64,000 nucleotides of DNA from Rhododendron vialii (lineage: Eukaryota; Streptophyta; Magnoliopsida; Ericales; Ericaceae): assembly GCF_030253575.1 (NCBI RefSeq), contig NC_080564.1:9778501-9842500 (forward strand). Direction: 5' to 3'. How positions within the stretch are numbered: the first letter of the stretch is position 1; each line of letters begins with the position of its first letter. This document shows positions 1 through 14,453 of this stretch, piece after piece. The notes below the pieces were generated by a model. That model saw only the letters and a list, made by a program, of their open reading frames with translations. It did not search any database and was not told the origin of the DNA. The position numbers and the translations under genes are program-made.

Positions 1-3000
1 TTGTTTTATCATGCATAGCTTTGACTTTGGTTTTATAAGAACTAGAGCGATCATAAGCATCGGACCTTATTTCTTCGAGTTCATTGAGTTGAAGCTTCCG
101 CTTAGCACCGGCAAGCGGGAGGGAGGCATTCATCTTCTTGATCGCCCAATAAGCTTTGTGCTCCAATTCCACCGGAAGATGGCAAGGCTTTCCATAAACG
201 AGCCGATATGGCGACATTCCCAACACGGTTTTGTAAGCAGTACGATAAGCCCACAAGGCGTCGATCAGCCGAAGTGACCAATCTTTGCGGTTTGGATTAA
301 CCGTTTTCTCAAGGATGCCCTTGATCTCCCGATTAGCTAGCTCAGCTTGTCCATTAGTTTGGGGATGATAAGCCGTCGATACCTTGTGCACAATGGCGTA
401 TTTCCTCATCAAAGCCGCAAACGACCTATTACAGAAATGCGTGCCTTGGTCACTGATTATAGCTCTTGGCATCCCAAACCGTGCCAAAATGTACTCTCGG
501 AGAAATTCGACTACAACCTGAGCATCATTGGTACGAGTAGGGATTGCCTCCACCCACTTGCTGACATAGTCGACGGCAAGCAAAATGTAGAGGTAGCCGA
601 ATGATGTAGGAAAAGGCCCCATAAAATCGATGCCCCAACAGTCAAAGACTTCAATGATTAGGATGGGATTTTGGGGCATCTCGTTGCGTCGGGTGATCTT
701 GCCCAAAGCTTGACACCGTTCACAAGACCTAGTATACTCGAACGTGTCTTTGAACAAAGAAGGCCAATAGAAACCGCATTGTAAAATTTTAGCCGCGGTT
801 TTCTTGAAAGAGAAATGGCCACCACAAGCCTCCTTGTGGCAAAAGTTCATAATACTCTGATGCTCAGAATCCGGAACACATCGCCGAATAATCTGATCTG
901 GACAGTACTTAAACAAGTAAGGATCATCAAAAGAAAACCTTTTCACCCTTGAAAGAAACTGCTTCCGCTCTTGAGAAGTCCAATGTGTCGGAAGTAACCC
1001 TGTTACCAAATAGTTGACAATATCTGCGAACCACGGGGTACTTGAGACACCAAAAAGTTGCTCATCCGGGAAAGTATCGATGATTGGAAGTTTAGATGTA
1101 CGATCCTCAAACTCCAATCGTGACAAGTGGTCGGCCACCACATTTTCCACTCCCTTTTTGTCCTTGATGGTAAGATCGAACTCTTGGAGCAAGAGAATCC
1201 ATCGAATAAGCCGAGCCTTAGCGTCTTGCTTGGTGAGCAAGTACTTGAGGGCAGCATGATCCGTGTAGATGACAATAGGCGAACCAATCAAGTAGGAGCG
1301 AAATTTATCCAAGGCAAAAACTACCGCGAGCAGCTCCTTTTCAGTGGTGGAGTAATTCATTTGAGCATCGTTCAATGTTTTGCTCGCGTAGGAAATAACG
1401 CAAGGCTGCTTCTCCCTCCTTTGGCCTAAAACAGCCCCGACGGCGTAGTCACTCGCGTCGCACATAAGTTCGAATGGGAGGTTCCAATCGGGACTTTGCA
1501 CAATAGGCGGAGTAGTAAGGCGTGACTTAAGCTTCCGAAAAGCTTCCTCACAATCATTCGTCCACTCAAAAGGGACGTCTTTCGAAAGCAGATGGCATAA
1601 TGGCCGAGAAATAGCACTAAAGTCCTTGATAAATCTCCGGTAGAAACCGGCATGCCCGAGGAAAGAACGGACATCCTTGATGCACTTGGGAGTAGGGAGG
1701 TTGGCAATGAGATCAATTTTTGACTTATCAACCTCAATGCCCTTCGATGACACGATATGGCCCAACACGATGCCTTGCGTTACCATGAAATGGCATTTCT
1801 CCCAATTTAGAACAAGGTTCTTCTCCTCGCATCGTTCCAACACCTTATTAAGATTGGCTAGACACGACTCAAAAGAGTCCCCGAATACCGAGAAATCGTC
1901 CATAAAGACCTCAACAATCTTCTCCACCATGTCACTAAAAATACCCATCATACACCTCGAAAAAGTGCCGGGAGCATTGCACAAGCCGAATGGCATGCGC
2001 CTATAAGCAAAGGTCCCGAACGGGCAGGTAAACGTAGTCTTTTCTTGGTCAGCCATGGCGACCTCGATTTGGTTATACCCTGAGTAGCCGTCTAGAAAGC
2101 AATAGAAGGCATGGCCAGCTACCCTTTCCAAAATCTGATCAATGAACGGGAGAGGGAAATGATCCTTACGGGTTACCGCATTTAGCTTGCGGTAATCAAT
2201 GCAAACACGCCACCCGGTGACGGTCCGAGTTGGAACAAGCTCATCTTGGTCATTCTTTACAACTGTTACCCCCGACTTTTTAGGCACCACCTGGATAGGA
2301 CTCACCCATTGAGAATCAGCAATTGGGTAGATTATCCCCGTATCCAACAATTTCAACACCTCCGCACGCACTACATCCTTCATAATAGGATTCAACCGTC
2401 GTTGTGGTTGGCGCGATGGCTTCACATTATCGTCAAGATAAATGTGATGAGTACAAAGGGAAGGAGAAATCCCTTGTATATCGGCTATAGTCCACCCAAT
2501 AGCCTTGCTACGCCGCTGTAATAATGCAAGCAACTCCAACTCTTGAAGATTCTCAAGAGTTGAGGATATCACCACCGGAAAAGTTTTGTTGTCGCCAAGG
2601 TAGGCATACTTCAAATGGTCAGGTAGGGGCTTCAAATCAAGCTTAGGCGGCTCGACACTAGATGGCAAAGTTTTTCCCTCAATTAGTGGCAACTTCTCAA
2701 AGGTAGGAATCCACGGTTCCGCCCCACAAACTTCCTCCTCGTCTAGCAAGGAACAAAGATTCGCAACTTCCGGCGATTCCAAAAAATCGGCTTCCTCGGC
2801 GGTAAGACATGCCTCCAAATCATCCTTGGATAAGAGTTCATCCACATGATCTTGAACTAATGAATCGATACAGTTGACACCTTGAACATCATCATCATCT
2901 CCCATTTGACTCCCAACGTTGAACATATTGACCGCCATCTTCATATTGCCGAAGGACATGTTCAATAGCCCATTCCGACAATTGATTACAGCATCCGAGG

Positions 3001-5170
3001 TTGCTAGAAACGGCCGCCCAAGAATAACAGGAGTAGACAATGGCGATGAAGACGTCGGGCAAGTATCCAATACAACAAAATCCACCGGATATACAAATTG
3101 ATCAACTTGGACCAATACATCTTCCACCATACCACGAGGAATTCGGACACTCCTATCCGCCAATTGAAGAGTAACCCGTGTAGGCTTCATCTCCCCCAAA
3201 CCCAACTCTTGATACACCGAATAAGGTAGCAAATTGACACTCGCACCCAAATCCAAAAGAGCTTGCTCTACTCTCTTACCCCCAATAGTAATTGCAATTG
3301 TAGGACATCCGGGGTCTTTGTATTTAGGTGCAAGATCTGTTTGGAAAATTTGGCTAACTTGCTCGGTGAGAAGCACCTTTTTGTGCACGTTGAGCTTGCG
3401 CTTCTGAGTGCATAGATCTTTCAAGAACTTGGCATAAGAAGGAATTTGCTTGATAGCATCCATTAACGGGATGTTAACATTTACCTTTTTGAACACGTCA
3501 AGAATATCGGCATCCTTGGATGGGTGAGCCGGCTTTTTCAGTCGGGAAGGATAGGGCGCAGGAAAGGGAGAGACTTGTGGGCTTGGAGTGGTGTCGGCCT
3601 CATTTGAAACTTGAACGGGAGATTCCCCGTCTTCCTCCGGAGATGACTTGGGAGATTCCCCAAGCGTTGTAGAACTTGTTGATGTCGAAGCTGGTTCTAA
3701 GATAGGTGTAGCCGGCGGATTGACAACGAGATTGTCAACCGCCTTGCCACTCCTTAGAGTGATAATTGCTTGAGCTTGCTCGGGCGGTGGTATGGAAGAA
3801 TTACCAATGAGAAGTTGACCTTGTGGATTGGCTTGTGGCTGGGTCGGAAACATTCCTTTTTCTTGTTGGAGAAGCCCTATAGATGTGGTTATCTTTCCCA
3901 TTTGGTTCTTCAACTCCCCCATCATTTGGGTGTTACTCTCATTGTAATTCGATTGAGCTTGCATGAAGGATTGGAGAGTGTCCTCCAAAGATCGCCTTGG
4001 CGGGGGTTGATATTGGTTAGATCCTTGAAACGGGCCGGATGGTGCGAAACCTGGCGGTCCTTGTGGAAAACGAGGCTGCCCTTGGCCTTGAGCAGACCGC
4101 CATGGTTGCATTTGAGAACTGGGAGGTGCTTGAGATGGTCCGCCTTCAATCTGATTGTTCCAACGGAATCCCGGATGTTGTCGTTGATTTTGGTTGAAGT
4201 TTTGGGGAAAAGATTCAAACCGTTGGTTTACCGCACTAACTTCTTCGAGCGGAAGGTTGAGGTTACCGTAATGATGTCTGAAAGTGGGAATAGACAAGCA
4301 ATTGTCGGTGGAATGGCCCGATGTTTCACATATAGCACACATCTCCTCTACCGCTTGCACTGCCTTAACTTCCTTTACCCCTTTCAACTCCAACTTCTCC
4401 AACTTTTGTGCTAGTTGCTCCATCCGTGTTTCGATAGCATTGTGCTCATTTATGGAGAACTTTCCGGAGCCACCGGGACCTTGGCTAGCCATAGCTCTAT
4501 CACCAGCATCTTCATAATTCCAAGTCAAAGACTTCTTGGCCAACTCATCTAAGTAATCCCAACCGTCATCGGGTGACTTATTCATGAATCCTCCGGAGCA
4601 CATGGTGTCGAGCAGTTGCTTGCTTTGTTGCGTGCAACCCATATGGAAGTAGTGAATCAGTTGATACAAGGCAAAGTTATGGTGAGGAACCGCAGAAAGC
4701 AAATCCTTGTAACGCTCCCAATACTGATGGAAAGCTTCTCCCTCACGTTGCTTGAAACCCTGGATTTGATCCATCAAGAGCTTTGTTCGGCTCGCTGGGA
4801 AGAATTTCTTATGAAAAACATCTTGCACTTCCCCCCATGTGTTCAAAGATTGAGGCTTCAAAGAGTGAAACCATGTCTTAGCCTTATCCTTCAAAGTGAA
4901 AGGAAAAAGCCTCAATCTTGCTTGGTTGAGAAGCACCTCCCCGCTAACAAACGATTGGAGAACTTCCTCAAATTCTCGGATATGTTGGTACGGATCCTCG
5001 CGCTCCATACCATGGAAGAATGGAATGCAACGATGATAGTCTGATTTGAACACGAATGTGTTTGCAACAGTGGTGGGCCGTGGAAAAACTATCGGTGACA
5101 ATTGAGTGACCCGTTCCGGATTCAAATAGTCCTGAAGAGTCCTAACCGGAGGAGCTTCCTCATCTGCCAT
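1..5170 (-). CDS. gag-pol polyprotein of Athila-type retrotransposon (3' end outside window)
   Basis: One open frame runs from ATG at 5170 leftward to the edge, 1,723 codons. I checked every line of sequence for in-frame stops and found none. Approximate residues from this Met: gag with an [12 protein letters not shown] start; CCHC zinc knuckle [14 protein letters not shown] near 277; aspartic protease DLGAS near 639; RT with MPFGLCNAP near 1060 and VFMDDFS near 1088; RNase [12 protein letters not shown] near 1305; integrase HHCC finger about 1440-1487; DDE core with D of GIDFMGPF near 1510, D of SDQGTHF near 1572 and the E about 35 residues later. The frame stays open upstream to another ATG at 5305 (45 codons more), so the true start may be there. 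The protein makes virus-like particles, reverse-transcribes and integrates the element. Confidence 0.93.
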   Translation of the reverse strand, partial: MADEEAPPVRTLQDYLNPERVTQLSPIVFPRPTTVANTFVFKSDYHRCIPFFHGMEREDPYQHIREFEEVLQSFVSGEVLLNQARLRLFPFTLKDKAKTWFHSLKPQSLNTWGEVQDVFHKKFFPASRTKLLMDQIQGFKQREGEAFHQYWERYKDLLSAVPHHNFALYQLIHYFHMGCTQQSKQLLDTMCSGGFMNKSPDDGWDYLDELAKKSLTWNYEDAGDRAMASQGPGGSGKFSINEHNAIETRMEQLAQKLEKLELKGVKEVKAVQAVEEMCAICETSGHSTDNCLSIPTFRHHYGNLNLPLEEVSAVNQRFESFPQNFNQNQRQHPGFRWNNQIEGGPSQAPPSSQMQPWRSAQGQGQPRFPQGPPGFAPSGPFQGSNQYQPPPRRSLEDTLQSFMQAQSNYNESNTQMMGELKNQMGKITTSIGLLQQEKGMFPTQPQANPQGQLLIGNSSIPPPEQAQAIITLRSGKAVDNLVVNPPATPILEPASTSTSSTTLGESPKSSPEEDGESPVQVSNEADTTPSPQVSPFPAPYPSRLKKPAHPSKDADILDVFKKVNVNIPLMDAIKQIPSYAKFLKDLCTQKRKLNVHKKVLLTEQVSQIFQTDLAPKYKDPGCPTIAITIGGKRVEQALLDLGASVNLLPYSVYQELGLGEMKPTRVTLQLADRSVRIPRGMVEDVLVQVDQFVYPVDFVVLDTCPTSSSPLSTPVILGRPFLATSDAVINCRNGLLNMSFGNMKMAVNMFNVGSQMGDDDDVQGVNCIDSLVQDHVDELLSKDDLEACLTAEEADFLESPEVANLCSLLDEEEVCGAEPWIPTFEKLPLIEGKTLPSSVEPPKLDLKPLPDHLKYAYLGDNKTFPVVISSTLENLQELELLALLQRRSKAIGWTIADIQGISPSLCTHHIYLDDNVKPSRQPQRRLNPIMKDVVRAEVLKLLDTGIIYPIADSQWVSPIQVVPKKSGVTVVKNDQDELVPTRTVTGWRVCIDYRKLNAVTRKDHFPLPFIDQILERVAGHAFYCFLDGYSGYNQIEVAMADQEKTTFTCPFGTFAYRRMPFGLCNAPGTFSRCMMGIFSDMVEKIVEVFMDDFSVFGDSFESCLANLNKVLERCEEKNLVLNWEKCHFMVTQGIVLGHIVSSKGIEVDKSKIDLIANLPTPKCIKDVRSFLGHAGFYRRFIKDFSAISRPLCHLLSKDVPFEWTNDCEEAFRKLKSRLTTPPIVQSPDWNLPFELMCDASDYAVGAVLGQRREKQPCVISYASKTLNDAQMNYSTTEKELLAVVFALDKFRSYLIGSPIVIYTDHAALKYLLTKQDAKARLIRWILLLQEFDLTIKDKKGVENVVADHLSRLEFEDRTSKLPIIDTFPDEQLFGVSSTPWFADIVNYLVTGLLPTHWTSQERKQFLSRVKRFSFDDPYLFKYCPDQIIRRCVPDSEHQSIMNFCHKEACGGHFSFKKTAAKILQCGFYWPSLFKDTFEYTRSCERCQALGKITRRNEMPQNPILIIEVFDCWGIDFMGPFPTSFGYLYILLAVDYVSKWVEAIPTRTNDAQVVVEFLREYILARFGMPRAIISDQGTHFCNRSFAALMRKYAIVHKVSTAYHPQTNGQAELANREIKGILEKTVNPNRKDWSLRLIDALWAYRTAYKTVLGMSPYRLVYGKPCHLPVELEHKAYWAIKKMNASLPLAGAKRKLQLNELEEIRSDAYDRSSSYKTKVKAMHDKT

Positions 5171-5665
<495 letters not shown>

Positions 5666-5682
5666 CCCCGGCAACGGCGCCA
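5666..5682 (-). other. Primer-binding site (tRNA-Asp type)
   Basis: On the minus strand the sequence is TGGCGCCGTTGCCGGGG, starting four bases after the LTR end (CA|TTTT|TGGCGCC). This motif is the usual minus-strand primer site of Athila/Tat-type plant elements, commonly assigned to tRNA-Asp. It fixes both element orientation and the inner LTR boundary. Confidence 0.88.
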
Positions 5683-5686
5683 AAAA

Positions 5687-7262
5687 TGCTTCTCGTCGCA
5701 ACCTAACCTCTTAGAAATAGGTTTGCACCCCAAGCGTAGGGCTAGGTCGTTGATAGCATATAAACCGGAAGACCGGATCGTTCCCACAGAGAAATCTTCT
5801 TTAGCGAATTTGGAATAGAAGTTGCTTAAAGATTGCGGCGTTCAAGCGGCCAACTTTAGAGTTTTGATTCGATTGATGAAATTAAACTTGGAAATAAACT
5901 AGGTTAAGATGGTCGAGTCAAAGGGATTGATTTACCCACGACTTAGCCATCAAACGGTTCCTTCATCTAACTCATGAGTGAACCGAAACCGTCCGGATTC
6001 CACTAGAAGAATTAAAAGCTGAAGACTACTTATAACTTAATTCAAAGCTCTAATTCAAATTGAACTCATTTAACGCAAGTGAGAGACGAAAAAAGATCGT
6101 TCGCACGCATAGGATTATCAAGCACGTAGCACAAGGCGATAGACTTCATTGATCAAAGAAGCCACCAATCCCCATGATCAAAGCTAGAAATCATGGGTTT
6201 AATTCATTCAAAACCTTGAGATTAAGCTAAAGTTAAGAGAAACCATTTGATGGACTAATCCATAGGGTGAACCTCACCCCATGACCGAACCGATTATCTA
6301 CTCACTCATAATAAAAAGACTAGAAAGCATGCTAAGAAAGGTAAACATGATTAACCGATAGAATTGAAAACAAACTTGATTTATATAGAGATCTCACTAG
6401 TGGCTACAACATTAACAAACGAGAATTAATCATCCAACCACTACTTACTTGAGTTGTTGAGGAATTGAATGCAAGAACTTGGGAGAAATAACTATGGAGC
6501 TCTTAAGAAAATAAAAGACTTAAAGTGTAAAAGAGTACATAATGGCCAATAATGGCTTACAAAGCTATTTAAAGGCCACACAAATCAGCCATACAATGGA
6601 CCAAAAGGTCCCTAAAATATCCCAAAAACATACTAGAAGTAGAAACTTTCTATTAATAGAAGGTTGAAATGTTCAGCACAAAAAGCTGCTGGCCGAAGGG
6701 CATTGGTACCAATACCTAAAAAATGAGGTATTGGTACCAATCCAACTGTCTTCTAATTCGGCATGATGGTACCAATACCTAAAAAATGAGGTATTGGTAC
6801 CTCTGTGTGAAAACAGCAGAACAGGGTCAGCTTGGGCCATCATGCCTTGTCGTGCCCCGACGGCCTTCCAATGCTTCATTACATGATCAACGAGACTTGG
6901 CGGAGGTATGCCATGTGGCCTTGGTCCCACGGATGTCCTCGGAACCATCACTGATGCGTTTGCCTCATTTGATACACTTTGGCTCACTCCTCGCCAACCT
7001 TGACCTCCGGCCAATCTCCGAGGCTTCTTGTGGCACCGTTAGGCTCCGGTGACAATGACCATATGCCGCCGGGCACTTGAACTCTTGGTGACATACCGGA
7101 ACGTCCCTTGGCATACAAAATCGCCTTATTAGCACGTTTTTCCTGAAATACACACAAAAATACCTTACGTGCATTATGGGATAAAAACGATTACTTAAAC
7201 ATATAAAAGCTACAAATTAGAGGATTAAAGCCCCAAGATTATACAATCTTGGGTGCTAATCA
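5687..7262 (-). mobile_element. 5' LTR of the Athila-type element
   Basis: On the minus strand the LTR starts TGATTAGCACCC at 7262 and ends GAGAAGCA at 5687, giving the canonical TG...CA ends and 1,576 bp. The inner end abuts the primer site. A TTTAAATAGC sequence near 6565 (minus strand) could be the TATA element. Two identical 34-bp hairpins lie at 6705-6738 and 6768-6801. Short ORFs in this interval are not conserved coding sequence. The second LTR is outside the window, so the outer end rests on the terminal dinucleotides and comparison with family pattern. Confidence 0.85.
6705..6801. repeat. Tandem pair of perfect hairpins in the LTR
   Basis: GGTACCAATACCT, loop AAAAAATG, then AGGTATTGGTACC: a 13-bp perfect stem with an 8-nt loop, present twice (6705-6738, 6768-6801) with a 63-bp period. 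The site lies upstream of the presumed TATA in element orientation, so an enhancer or protein-binding role is possible but inferred. Confidence 0.85.
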
Positions 7263-7297
7263 TGTCTACTACTGCACCGTATCGACTAACCTCATAA

Positions 7298-7751
7298 GAG
7301 CATCCACATTGTAATAAACAAATGAGTTTGGATAATCAAACTTAACAACAATGTTCAAAAAATACCCCACATTGTAATAAGCAAAGTTACAAGTCTTTTA
7401 GTAAATAATCAAATTTCACTCATTCCATAACCAAACTTAACAACTTTTATCAATAACCAAAACTCAATAACCAAACTTAATAACCAAACTCAAAACTCAA
7501 TAACTCAAAAACACCCCACATTGGAATCGTCTCATCGAGACGAATAATTTGGTGTGGTCGGGTGCATAATTGAAATTCATTTGTGATTGGACAAATGTGC
7601 ATTTTGTATTGTGCGAGGTTTTTTGGTTAGGAATGCAAAAATAACCAATGTGGAGGTAGAGGTTGTTAAGTTTGATTATGAGCTAAATGGATAATCAAAT
7701 GCTGACGTGCATTTTGATTATTGATTTTGATTATTACCATTGCGGATGCTC
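7298..7751. mobile_element. PIF/Harbinger (Tourist)-like MITE
   Basis: The left end GAGCATCCACATTG and right end CAATG.GGATGCTC (as CCATTGCGGATGCTC) form a terminal inverted repeat of about 20 bp with few mismatches. Both ends are flanked by TAA (7295-7297, 7752-7754), the 3-bp target duplication typical of PIF/Harbinger. It is 454 bp with no transposase ORF. Internal CCCCACATTG copies suggest subterminal repeats. Confidence 0.85.
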
Positions 7752-7866
7752 TAAGAGATGGAGTAACATGTAGGAGATTTCGAATTAATACCCATGTAGG
7801 AAGAAACTTTTAAGTTTCAGGCACTTCATTGACTGTTTATCTGTTTAACCATAGTGGGAATGACTT

Positions 7867-8161
7867 TGGTGTCCCCGGTCATTTTGGGGACACCATAACT
7901 TTTGGCATAACAAAACCACTATAAGCATAACCAAAATCTATTATGAGTGTAGCCAAAACCATTATAAGCATAACAGAACCATAACAAGGCATAATTTGAT
8001 TGTTATGCCTTGATTGGGTTTGGTTATGCCTTGATTGGTTTTTTGGATATTCCTTGGTTATGCTTTATTTGGGTTCTGTTATGCTTGTAATAGGTTTTAG
8101 TTATGCTCATACTGGTGAAGTTATGCCAAAAATTACGGTGTCTCCAAAATGACCGGGGACA

Positions 8162-8164
<3 letters not shown>
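7867..8164. mobile_element. Fold-back MITE, nearly complete palindrome
   Basis: The left arm begins TGGTGTCCCCGGTCATTTTG and the right arm ends with its complement ...CCGGGGACACCA. Inward from both ends the arms stay complementary (TTATGCC / GGCATAA motifs), so almost all 298 bp can fold into one hairpin. I could not identify a target-site duplication because the right flank is a (TA)n run. No ORF. Confidence 0.8.
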
Positions 8165-8211
<47 letters not shown>

Positions 8212-8625
8212 TCCGACTCTTATGAGGACCACCTCATTTTAATAATATGCGGACCTCACCTTCCCGATCGAATTCCGATGATCCGAGCCGCTCAATGTGT
8301 TCAAAACGTGATTTTAAGGGTACCCACAAGAAATCAGCCAAAAAAATGATCAAAAATGGCTTCATCCGAGCAGTTTTTGTTTATTTTTTATCGAACGGTT
8401 GAAACAAAAACTGCTCCGATGAAGCCCTTCCCGATCATTTTTTTTGCCGATTTCAACCGAGTACCCTTAAAATCACATTCGGAACACATTAAGCGGCTCG
8501 GATCATCGAAATTCGATCGGAAAATGGAAGAAATGAGGAGTTCCGCATTTTAGTTTAAAGGCAGACTCTCTCATTTGAGACTGACTGTATGTGTGTGTGT
8601 GTGTCTATATATATATATATATAAT
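8165..8625. mobile_element. Micron-like fold-back element embedded in a (TA)n microsatellite
   Basis: A palindromic core (8208-8588) starts ACAGTCCGACTC and ends GAGACTGACTGT. Internal arms pair over long distances (GATGATCCGAGCCGCT with GCGGCTCGGATCATC). It is flanked left by (TA)21 (8165-8206) and right by (TG)n(TA)n (8589-8624). Rice Micron elements are known to sit between (TA)n tracts; resemblance here is structural only. ORFs at the microsatellite edges are not genes. Confidence 0.65.
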
Positions 8626-9039
8626 GTGAGATTCTTCCACCATCAGGCATGATTAGTGTCCTTATCCGGGGTTCATAAATTATACAGTAAGAAATAATTG
8701 AAACCAATGAGAGTGAGTTAACCCCTGCCACTTGTATCAGCAAATATGCCAGCACCCGTGCCGTGATCACAACCACTGGAAAAAGAAAAGAAAAGAAAAG
8801 AAAAAACAATTCGTATTTTAGTCATTGCATGAACAACTTGTCCGGTATGGATTTTGATGTTAGTTGAAAAACAAAAAAAACTTGGGTTTGGTTCGATACC
8901 TAACCTAAAATTAATATGCCATTTAAGTTTAAAACACATGATCCAATGAACCTAGTACAAGAAATTAAGAAAAGAAAAACATCCGATATGAATTGGTACC
9001 CGCATGATTTGGATACCTCTTTTAGATAATACTAGAAAT
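8626..9039. other. Intergenic, no gene seen
   Basis: AT-rich spacer with a short AAAAG tandem (about 8778-8802). No ORF with recognizable protein similarity and no RNA gene was seen. Confidence 0.6.
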
Positions 9040-9476
9040 TAAGGGTGAGCATGGTCCGGATTAGTTCGATTTTGTAGTAAACCAAGAACCAATTTAATAC
9101 CTACGGATTATAAATTTTGAGAACCAAACTAATTCCTAAAATTCATAAAACCTAACCAATCCAGACCCTTAAGATACGGATCGGTTTCGATTTTGAACCA
9201 CGGTTTGCTTGAAGTTAAAATATCAATTTTACACACGATTTAAAGTACTCAAAATGACATAGATAAATAAAACCAAAACTTATATTTAAACTTAAAATTC
9301 TATTGAAATCACAAAAACTCATCAAAATCAACCATCACCAAAACTCGTGAACTAATAGAAATTTAGGGCAATTACTATTCGCAATAAAGGAATGTAGCGG
9401 TGAAGTGGAGTACTAAATTAGGAATCAATTCACCATGGCATAACCTATATTTATTGGTGTATCTATATTAAATTAA

Positions 9477-9509
<33 letters not shown>

Positions 9510-9702
9510 AATGCATATATACGGTTCGGATCGGTTTGAAACCGCAACCGTTAATGTAAATCCACAAACCAAACCATATAACTCGGTTTTGAATTTTTTA
9601 AAACCAAGACCAAACCACACTACTTAAAAACCAAACAAAATAATTCGGTTTGGATTGATTTGGACTGGATTCACGGTTTAAGGGATTATTTGCTTACCCC
9701 TA
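9040..9702. mobile_element. Non-autonomous hAT-like element
   Basis: Terminal repeats TAAGGGTGAGCA (left) and TGCTTACCCCTA (right; complement TAGGGGTAAGCA) match hAT ends. An 8-bp target duplication, CTAGAAAT (9032-9039) and CTAGTAAT (9703-9710), differs at one base. The 663-bp body is rich in AACCAAACC-type subrepeats on one side and CGGTTTGG complements on the other, and contains a (TA)n run near 9478-9500. No transposase is encoded. Confidence 0.85.
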
Positions 9703-9710
9703 CTAGTAAT

Positions 9711-13145
<3,435 letters not shown>

Positions 13146-13155
13146 TATATATATA
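13146..13155 (+). promoter_or_regulatory. Probable TATA box of the ELHRLYR-family gene
   Basis: TATATATATA lies about 125 bp before the first upstream ATG and 437 bp before the main start, the correct side and distance for transcription beginning near 13180. No other gene lies downstream on this strand. Confidence 0.5.
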
Positions 13156-13272
13156 CTAGTGGGAATATTTATCAAGAGGAACATCAAGTTCTCTCTCTAT
13201 CAAATTCCAAAGAGCTTTTGTAGCCTTTCCCAGAAGAAAATAAAGATTTCATCTTTTTCATCTCCTGAATTC

Positions 13273-13307
13273 ATGGGTCTAGTACAGGTCAGAAGATTCA
13301 TTCCTTC

Positions 13308-13356
<49 letters not shown>

Positions 13357-13467
13357 TGTTGTGTGTCATATCGACGAATTTATTCCTAGATTTGATCTGT
13401 CATGTTTCGATTTCCACAGGCATGGCAACAAGGAGTACTAGATTCTGAACAGCTAGAAGTGAAGTGA
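13273..13467 (+). promoter_or_regulatory. Spliced upstream ORF (20 codons) in the 5' leader
   Basis: ATGGGTCTAGTACAG (13273-13287) ends at a GT donor. The acceptor TTTCCACAG ends at 13419, and the frame continues 13420-13467 to TGA. The predicted peptide begins MGLVQAWQQG and ends QLEVK. It exists only if the 132-nt leader intron, which holds a (TC)n run (13312-13353), is removed. A uORF 115 nt before the main start would be expected to reduce translation of the main ORF. Whether the peptide is conserved is not known to me. Confidence 0.5.
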
Positions 13468-13582
13468 TTGGGACAGAGAATTCATCGATCGATATTCGCT
13501 ACAAAGAATTTCTACTTTCAGATTCATCTTGTAGGACAGAGTTATACAAGAAGACTTTTGCAGATAAGTTAGAGAGGAGAAG

Positions 13583-14453
13583 ATGTTGAAGCCATATGAT
13601 AAGGAGTGCATGAAGATGGCCATGCTGAAGCACGAAGAAACCTTCAAACAACAGGTACCTAGAATTACATTTGCTTCTTTTCCACCGTGGTTTAACAACG
13701 GTTCCGATTGATGTTGCGAGCATGTTTGTGGCTTGTATTTGGCTTCTCGATGCACCCTTTGTGGATTTGTTAACAAAATTTTGTTGCTGATAAAAAAAAA
13801 TCTTTGCCTTTTAACTCGATTATGTATTGTTCGTGTGCATCTTATTACTTGGGGATTTTAGTTTGTTTTTTTTCCCCCCCAAGGGAGCAAGCGGGATATA
13901 GCCGACTCGCTGTATTTTCCTATTTTAGATCGAATTATGAAACCGTTGCTGTGTTTTTGTGCGAATCGCTCTGTTTAATTCTCGATAGTCACATACATCG
14001 CAGGTGTTGGAGCTTCATCGTCTCTACCGGGTCCAGAAATCCCTGATGCGAAGCATAAAAGGCAGCCAGCCGAACAGAGAGAACCAATTAGATAGATGGG
14101 AATTTTATTCTAGGAGTCAGATCAGATTGAATCAGGTCAATGAAGTGGAGCTAGAGATTCAAGATGAAGATGAAGGAGAAATCCAACTGACATTAGGCCC
14201 CTCCAAGTACTACAGGCGAAAGAAAGCCGAGACGCCACCGACTCCAGAGTCTGGACCGAGCTTTTCTTCTTCCTCCTCAGCAACAAGGGAAGAAGGTTTA
14301 ACGGGCCACAGATGGGAGCTAACCGCGGCTAACCCCGATGCGAACTCGGGTTTACGAATAGGAAGGAAGAGCAGTTTTGATGTGGAAGGAGAAGATAGGA
14401 TTAAACAGCTAGATTCTTGGCTTTTCCAACCTCTAAGTCTGAACATGACTTGA
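13583..14453 (+). CDS. DUF863-related 'ELHRLYR' family protein, 173 aa
   Basis: Two coding exons, 13583-13654 and 14004-14453, join in phase 0 across a 349-nt GT/AG intron. The joined N-terminus (YDKECMKMAMLKHEE, then QVLELHRLYRVQKSLM) is the conserved helix found at the start of plant DUF863 and related small proteins. The central part has an acidic stretch and an EIQLTLGPSKYYRRKK motif (basic, possibly nuclear), then Ser-rich and low-complexity sequence. The C-terminus is DSWLFQPLSLNMT. No enzyme domain is visible, and the family's biochemical role is not established. The intron falling exactly inside the conserved helix supports the model. The ATG chosen is the first in frame after the uORF. 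Confidence 0.82.

Noticed and set aside
11..5044. Many plus-strand ORFs of 60-214 codons
   Set aside because: They are antisense shadows of the continuous minus-strand gag-pol frame, which carries all the conserved domains.
6673..7174. ORFs inside the LTR, both strands
   Set aside because: They lie within a bounded LTR, overlap each other in opposite frames and show no known domain.
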